Origin: Macrotis lagotis
Taxonomy: Eukaryota > Chordata > Mammalia > Peramelemorphia > Peramelidae
Direction: 5' to 3'
NCBI RefSeq assembly: GCF_037893015.1
Contig: NC_133658.1
Span: 631,500,211-631,564,210, forward strand
Length of the DNA: 64,000 nucleotides
In this document: one piece after another, positions 58,730 to 64,000 of the stretch
How the letters are laid out: every line of letters starts with the position of its first letter
How positions within the stretch are numbered: the first letter of the stretch is position 1
Program-made: the position numbers and the translations under genes
Notes under the pieces: model-generated
The model's input: the letters and a program-made list of their open reading frames with translations, nothing else
Database searches by the model: none
What the model was told of the DNA's origin: nothing

Positions 58730-59142
58730 TTTTCAGGCAATAAGATATCTGTTTTTTTTTTTTCCTAAAGGGGCTAGTCTTTGAGCTTTGTTTGATTTCC
58801 ATGGCTTTGTATCTGGATACAGATGGTATTCTCCATTGCAGACAGCTCAAAATTGTCCCCAATTGTCACACTGATGGAATGAGTAAGTCCATCAAGGTTG
58901 ATCATCACCTCCATGTTGCTGTTAGGGTGTATCAGTGTTTTTCTGGTTCTGCTCATCTCACTCAGTATCAGTTCATGTAAATCCCTCCAGGCTTCCCTGA
59001 ACCCCATCCCTCCATGTTTCTAATAGAACAATATTGTTCCATGACATACATACATATATATGTGTATATATACATATATGTATGTATATGTACCAAAATT
59101 TGCTAAGCCATTTCCCAAATGAAGGACGACATTTACTTGATT
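58730..59142 (-). mobile_element. Short LINE-1 3' end nested in ORF2 of another L1
   Basis: Minus strand gives GFREAWRDLHELILSEMSRT, MEVMINLDGLTHS and SAMENTIC (58774-59007), with its tail as 'tttttttttttcctaaag' near 58752. TSD 'caggaaaaacattt' at 58716-58729 and 59143-59156. A (TATG)/(TA) microsatellite at about 59045-59090 lies inside. The host endonuclease sequence resumes with 'gaagcagagaaatacataca'. Confidence 0.95.
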
Positions 59143-59552
59143 CAGGAAAAACATTTGAAGCAGAGAAATACATACAGGGTAAATGCAAAAGGCTGGAGCA
59201 AAATATATTATGCTTCAATTGAAGTAAAAAATCAGGGCTAGTTATCTGATTTCAGATAAAGCAAAAGCAAAAATTGGTCACATTAAAAGGAATAAGTAAG
59301 GAAACTACATAGGTAATGATGTTATGTCATTATTAAACATATGTGCGCATGGTGGAATAACATACAAAATCCTAGAGAAAAAGCTGAGTGAAGTGCAAGG
59401 AGACATAGATAACAAAATTTTCATAATGGAGACTTCAACCTCTTCAACCTCCTGAAAAAGCCTTTGATGAAGTAAATATATTCCTATTAAAAACACTAAA
59501 AAGTTTAGCAATAAATGGAGTTTTCCTTAAAATAATAAGTGGTATCAATCAG

Positions 59553-59710
59553 GGGGCAGCTAAGTAGGACAGTGTATAGAGTGCTGGACCTGGAGTCAGG
59601 AGGGCCTGAGTTTCAATCTGGTCTCAGACACTTAATTATCTACCTGTGTGACCTTCAGCAAGTCACTTAACCCCATTGTCTTGCAAAAGTTATAAGCAAA
59701 AAAAACACAA
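59553..59710 (+). mobile_element. Marsupial SINE in L1 RT (copy A of a SINE-plus-flank pair)
   Basis: 'ggcagctaagtaggacagtg', 'gacctggagtcaggagggcc', 'gtgaccttcagcaagtcact' and 'cccattgtcttgcaaaag'. It interrupts RT between ...KIISGINQ and the IYLKPSTNIV block, which resumes at 59718 ('ccaataagaaatatctatct'). Confidence 0.9.
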
Positions 59711-60854
59711 AAAGTATCCAATAAGAAATATCTATCTAAAATCATCAACAAATATTGTATGTAAGGGGAATAACCTCAAAGTATTACTAATAAAATAATG
59801 GGTGAAACAAAGATGTCCATTATCACCATGACTATTCAATATAGTGTTGGAAATGCTAGCTGTAGTAATAAGAGAAGAAAAAGAAATTGAAGGAATCAGC
59901 ATTGGCAATGAGGAAACAAAGTTTTCATTCTTTGCAACTGACATGATGGTATACTTAGAGAACACCAGAAAATAATCTAAAAATCTCCTTCAAACAATTA
60001 ACAAATTCAGCAAAGTAGCAGTATATAAAATAAATCCACATAAACCATCATAATTTCTATATATAAACAACAAAGCCCAAGAGCAAGTGATAGAAATTAT
60101 TGATAACCTTAAATACATGAGAATCTTCCTTCCAAAAAAACCCCCCAGAAACTGAATATTCACAATTTTAAAGCACTTCTCACCCAAGTAAAGTCAGATC
60201 AAAATAACTGGGAAAACATTCAGTTGCTCATGGTTAGGTTGAGCTAATAATTTAATAAAAATGACAATTCTACAATTATTCATACAGTGCAATATCAATC
60301 AAACTACCAAATAACTACTTTCCTGAACCAAAAAATAGTAACAAAATTCATCTGGAGCAGCAAAAGGTCAAGAACAGCAACGGAATTGATGAAAAAAATG
60401 TAAGGGAAGATGGCCTAGCACTACCAGATCTAAAACTACTATAAAGCGGCAGACATCAAAACTGCCTAGCTCTGGTTAGGAAATAGAGTAATAGATCAGT
60501 GTTTCAAAAGAAAACATAGTAAATGAGTACAGCAATCTACTGTTTGAAAAACATGAAGACATCAACTTCTGGGATTAGAAATCACTATTTTACAAAAATT
60601 GTTGGGAAATATGGAAAATAAAGTGGCAAAAACTAGGCCTAGATCCACATCTCACAACCTATAGCAAAATAAGATCAAAATAGGTACAGGATTTAGATAT
60701 AGAGTATAACAACATAGAGAAATTAATATACCAAGAAATACTCAAGCAATTCAATTGAAATGGAATAAATTTATGACCATCAAGGACTTAGAATTCATTA
60801 TAAATCGCAAAATGAATGATTTTGATTATATTAAAATAAAAAAAAAAACTTTTC

Positions 60855-61145
60855 ACTAGTGGATAGAGAACCAGCCCTGGAGTCAGGAGTACCTGAGTTC
60901 AAATCTGGCCTCAGACACTTAATTACCTAGCTGTGTGACCTTCAGCAAGTCACTTAACCCCATTGTCTTGCAAAAGCTAAAAACAACAAAACAAAACAAA
61001 ACAAAATACCAATAAGAAGTATCTATCTAAAACCATCAACAAATATTGTATGTAAGGGGGATAAACTCAGAGGATTACCACACACCTAGCTGTGTGGCCT
61101 TGGGCAATTTGCTTAAACCCATTGCCTTGAAAAATTAAAAAAAAG
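60855..61145 (+). mobile_element. Composite insertion: SINE, 75-bp L1 segment, second SINE tail
   Basis: SINE at 60855-61005, missing the first head bases but sharing the special variants 'ccttcagcaagtcact' and 'cattgtcttgcaaaag' with the SINE at 59553. Then 61007-61080 encodes PIRSIYLKPSTNIVCKGDKL, the same L1 block that follows that SINE. Then a second SINE 3' end, 61083-61145 ('acctagctgtgtggccttgg'). The host L1 reads 'aaaaaaaactttt' before and 'aaaaaaagtttta' after, a likely TSD. Confidence 0.85.
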
Positions 61146-62289
61146 TTTTACAATAATAAAATCACTTTTGCCAAAATTAAAAGAAAACAGAAAGCTGGGA
61201 GACAATCTTCACAGTTATGAGTTCTGATAAAGGTCTCATTTCTAAAATATATAGAGAATTATATCAAATTTAAAGGGTTCCAAGTCATTCCCCAATTGTT
61301 AAGTGGTCAAAGGATATGAATAGACAGTTTTCAAAAGAAGAAATTAAAACTACATATTATCATATGAAAAAATGCTCCAAATCATTACTGATTATTGAAA
61401 TGCAAATTAAAACATCAATGAGGTATCAATTTACATTTAGCAGATTGACCAAGATGAGAAAAAAGGAAACTGATCACTGTTGGAGAGGTTGTCAGAGGAT
61501 TGAGGTATTGATGCATTGCTGGTGGAGTTGTGAACAGATCCAACCTCTCTGTAGAGACATATGGAACTATGCCCAAAGAGACATTAAAATGTTCATTCCC
61601 TTTGACCAGGCAATTCCACTTCTAGGTCTATATCAAGAAGAAATCATAAAAAATGGGAGAAGTCCCTCATGTTCCAAAATATTCATAGCAGCTCTTTTTG
61701 TAGTGGCAAAGAATTGGAAATTGAGGGGGTGCCTATTAATTGGGGAATGGCTAAACAATTTTGGCACATGAATTTTATCTAATATTATTGGTCTCTAAGA
61801 AACCACAAATGTTTGGACTCTAGAGAAGTATGGGATGAGTTACAGGATCTGATGCTGAGAAAAGGGAGCAGAACCAAGAGAACAACATACATATTAACAA
61901 CAACATTGTAAGATGATCCACCTTGATGGAAGTAGGTCTGCTCAACAGGTTAGAGAGCGAGGATAACTCTTTCAGACATTGTTTGGACAATGTTATCCCA
62001 ATACAGGAGAAGAAAAACAAAAACAAAAACCAAGCAAAGAAAAGACAACCCTGCAGAATCTGATGAACACTTTATAAAAATTATCCCTTATGTATCTCTT
62101 TCCTTTAATCCTAATTCCTCATACTGAAAAATGAGTAATCTGTAAACATGCTCATCAAAAATATGTATGTGTAATGCTAACTTGACTTTTTGTTCCTTGG
62201 AGGAGCTGGAAAAGGAGAGTGGAAGGAATTTTTGTAACTTAAAAATATACATAAAAATATACAAAACAAAATAAATAAATAAATGAAAT

Positions 62290-63070
62290 GAAAAGCAAAA
62301 AATTTCAAGTACCAGAAAGAAAGAAAGAAAGCCAAAAAGAAACAATTTAAATATCAAGGAGCCACAGTAAGGATCATGTAGGACCTTGCTGCATCAAAGT
62401 TAAGGGTTTTAAAGGGCCTGGAACCAGATATTTCCAAGACCAAGGGAGCTTGGAATGCAGCCAAGAATCCACTATCCTGCAAAGCTAAGGCTTCTCTTCC
62501 AGGAAGAAGATCAACATTTAACAAAATTGAAGAATTCCAGAAAATTCTGATGCAAAAACCACAGCTAAATAGAAAATTTGGACATCAAACGGAAGGTTCA
62601 AGAGACACATGAAAAGGTTAAAAAAGGGGAGGGGAGGTAAAAGCAAAAAAAACCTGCTATCCAATAAGTTGAAACTGGCTATATCCTTGCATGGGGGGAA
62701 AGATTCTCATCAATCTAGAGAATTGTAACTCTATCAGAGAGAATATACCTAACCTGAATTGATGGACATTCATGACCTATCCATGAGACTACTATCCAAT
62801 GGGATGAAACTGTTTATAACACCACTTGGGAGAAAGACTCTAATAAATCTCAAGAATTTGAACTCTATTAGATAGAATGAACTTCGCTAGACATGATGGA
62901 TACTCAGAATTTTCTATGATTCAGAATGATTTTAAAAACTACCTCCTTAAAAGGGGGGATAGGAAGGAGATGGGAGGAGGGAGGGGATTGAATGGGGTAA
63001 ATCTCATTACACTAAGAGGTACAAAATACCTATGGTAATAGAGGGGAAGAAGGGAGGAGATGAGAAAGAA
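62290..63070 (+). mobile_element. LINE-1 fragment: ORF1 C-terminal domain and inter-ORF spacer
   Basis: 'caaggagccacagtaaggat' (QGATVRI), 'cctggaaccagatatttcca', 'cagccaagaatccactatcc' and 'aggaagaagatcaacattta' give the ORF1 C-terminal domain to about 62610. The spacer includes two tandem ~130-bp units (62652-62788 and 62789-62915) and then 'atctcattacactaagaggt'. Stops abruptly at about 63070. May continue the L1 of 52920-53904. Confidence 0.8.
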
Positions 63071-63077
63071 AAAGAAA

Positions 63078-64000
63078 TGAATCCTTTATCAGAAACCCTT
63101 GCTGTGAAAATTGTTTTCCAGCTTTCTGTATTCCTTCTAATCATGTTTACATTGGTATTATAAGTTAAAATCTTTTAATTTTGATATGGTAAAAATTATC
63201 CATTTGGCAATTTCTTATATTCTCTATCTCTTCTTTCTCATAAACATGCCATAGCTCTGACAGACTATTCCTTTTTCCCCTAATTGGTTTATGATATCAC
63301 TCTTTACGACTAATTTTTTTTCAATTTCAACCTTATCTTATTGTAGAGTATATGAGGTTGGTCCATAACTAATTTTTACTATTCAATACTACTAGGCAAC
63401 TTTCCTGTGCAATTATTTTTCATTAATCTCTTGATATTCTTGATATTCTTTTTTTCCTCTCAATGAATTTTGTGACTATCTTTTTCAACTTTGAAAAATA
63501 ATTTTTGGAAGTCTGATTGATATGGCACTGAATAAATAATTAAATAAATAATTAAATAATTGAAATTCTGTACAATTGTCATTTTATTACACTAGCTTGG
63601 CCTACCTATAAGTAATTGACATTATATAAATTGCTTAGATATGTCTTTATCTTTGTGAAAAATTTGTGTTCAAAGTTTCAGTATTTTTATCCTAAGATAG
63701 ATTTCCAAGTATATCATGGTGTCTACAGATAATCAAAATAGAATTTCTCTTTCTATTTCTTTGGATTATTTTCAAGTACCAGAAGTACTGTTTTCTAAAT
63801 ATAACAATGATAACATCTGTAAAGAATGAAAGGTTTATTTCCCCAATGCCTATCCTAATTCATGAAATTTCTGTTTCTTCTCTTATTACTAAAACTATAA
63901 TTTTAATTCATTATTGAATAGTAGTGGTAAAAATGGACATATTTGTTTCAACTGTGATCTTATCTGGCCTGCTTCTAGTTTATTCCATTTTATATGATGC
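63078..64000 (-). mobile_element. LINE-1 ORF2 fragment running off the window
   Basis: On the minus strand from the window edge: RT C-terminal sequence near 63830-63930 (NIVLE.. region, 'tattgaatagtagtgg'), 'ctgattgatatggcactgaa' (AIPIK-like block), 'cttttcc'-side SDKGLI block at 63078-63100. Highly decayed. Its 3' end is missing at the junction with the plus-strand fragment. Confidence 0.75.

Larger units (their letters stand above)
53905..62285 (+). mobile_element. LINE-1 (about 5.6 kb net) carrying four nested insertions
   Basis: 5' end with 'caacatggcgtgaaac' (53922), 5' UTR resuming at 56001, ORF1 (about 56360-57400; coiled coil with repeated EEEKWKK, RRM remnant at 56880, SRRDNLQI), a long spacer, then ORF2. 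Endonuclease start 'gaatgggatgaacactccca' at 58650 and GNGDFN-like block near 59425 pass without a gap into RT 'aaagcctttgatgaagtaaa' (59457), so an internal deletion removed the endonuclease end and first RT part. ORF2 C-terminus 61316-61771 (HCWRGC, HCWWSCEQIQPL, IPFDQAIPLLGLY, IAALFVVAKNW); 3' end near 62285 in an aaataaat tail. Insertions: 54086-55989, 58730-59142, 59553-59710 and 60855-61145. Confidence 0.85.

Noticed and set aside
1-64000. CRISPR arrays, operons, integrons or phage modules
   Set aside because: No regularly spaced repeats, no bacterial gene layout. The repeat content is that of a mammalian genome.

Overview
This window looks like AT-rich, gene-poor mammalian DNA, most probably from a marsupial and perhaps an Australian one. 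The evidence is many copies of a roughly 150-bp tRNA-type SINE (head 'ggcagctaggtggcgcagtg', tail 'cccattgccttgcaaaa') of the kind I know from marsupials, several LINE-1 families that fit marsupial L1, and abundant L2 and MIR fossils. Species and SINE family names come from memory, not from a database search. I found no intact host protein-coding gene, no functional RNA gene, no CRISPR array and no prokaryotic feature. The window could be intergenic or lie inside a very large intron.

Layout. 1-4.5 kb: a half-L1 (ORF1-only) element, an old L1 3' end, SINEs and a minus-strand L1 tail. 4.5-8 kb: mostly unique sequence with MIR relics and a long pyrimidine tract. 8-12.3 kb: a minus-strand L1 whose ORF1 is joined to reverse transcriptase without an endonuclease domain. 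12.3-19.6 kb: unique sequence, MIR, L2 and SINE. 19.7-20.8 kb: an alpha-tubulin retropseudogene. 21-26.8 kb: one half-L1 inserted inside another, both carrying three antisense SINE-derived modules. 26.8-27.4 kb: an L1 3' end. 28-36.3 kb: L2 and MIR fossils, three SINEs with clear target-site duplications (TSDs) and one solo retroviral LTR. 36.7-37.3 kb: an RPLP1 retropseudogene with a 13-bp TSD. 37.5-44.2 kb: a near-full-length degenerate minus-strand L1 of about 6.65 kb. 44.2-47.6 kb: mostly unique sequence. 47.66-50.46 kb: a 2.8-kb retrocopy of beta-chimaerin (CHN2) bounded by a perfect 14-bp TSD. 50.5-52.9 kb: unique sequence. 52.9-64 kb: stacked, nested L1 insertions.

No genes work together here. 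The shared theme is LINE-1 machinery acting in trans. L1 left its own copies, spread ORF1-only half-L1s and SINEs, and copied at least three host mRNAs: alpha-tubulin, RPLP1 and CHN2. Four points stand out. The CHN2 copy resembles the beta1 isoform, which is known from testis, so it suits germline retroposition. The half-L1 family carries antisense SINE modules in its 3' tail and has inserted into itself. A SINE appears to have carried adjacent L1 sequence to a second site. The L1 inter-ORF spacer holds a conserved tandem repeat.
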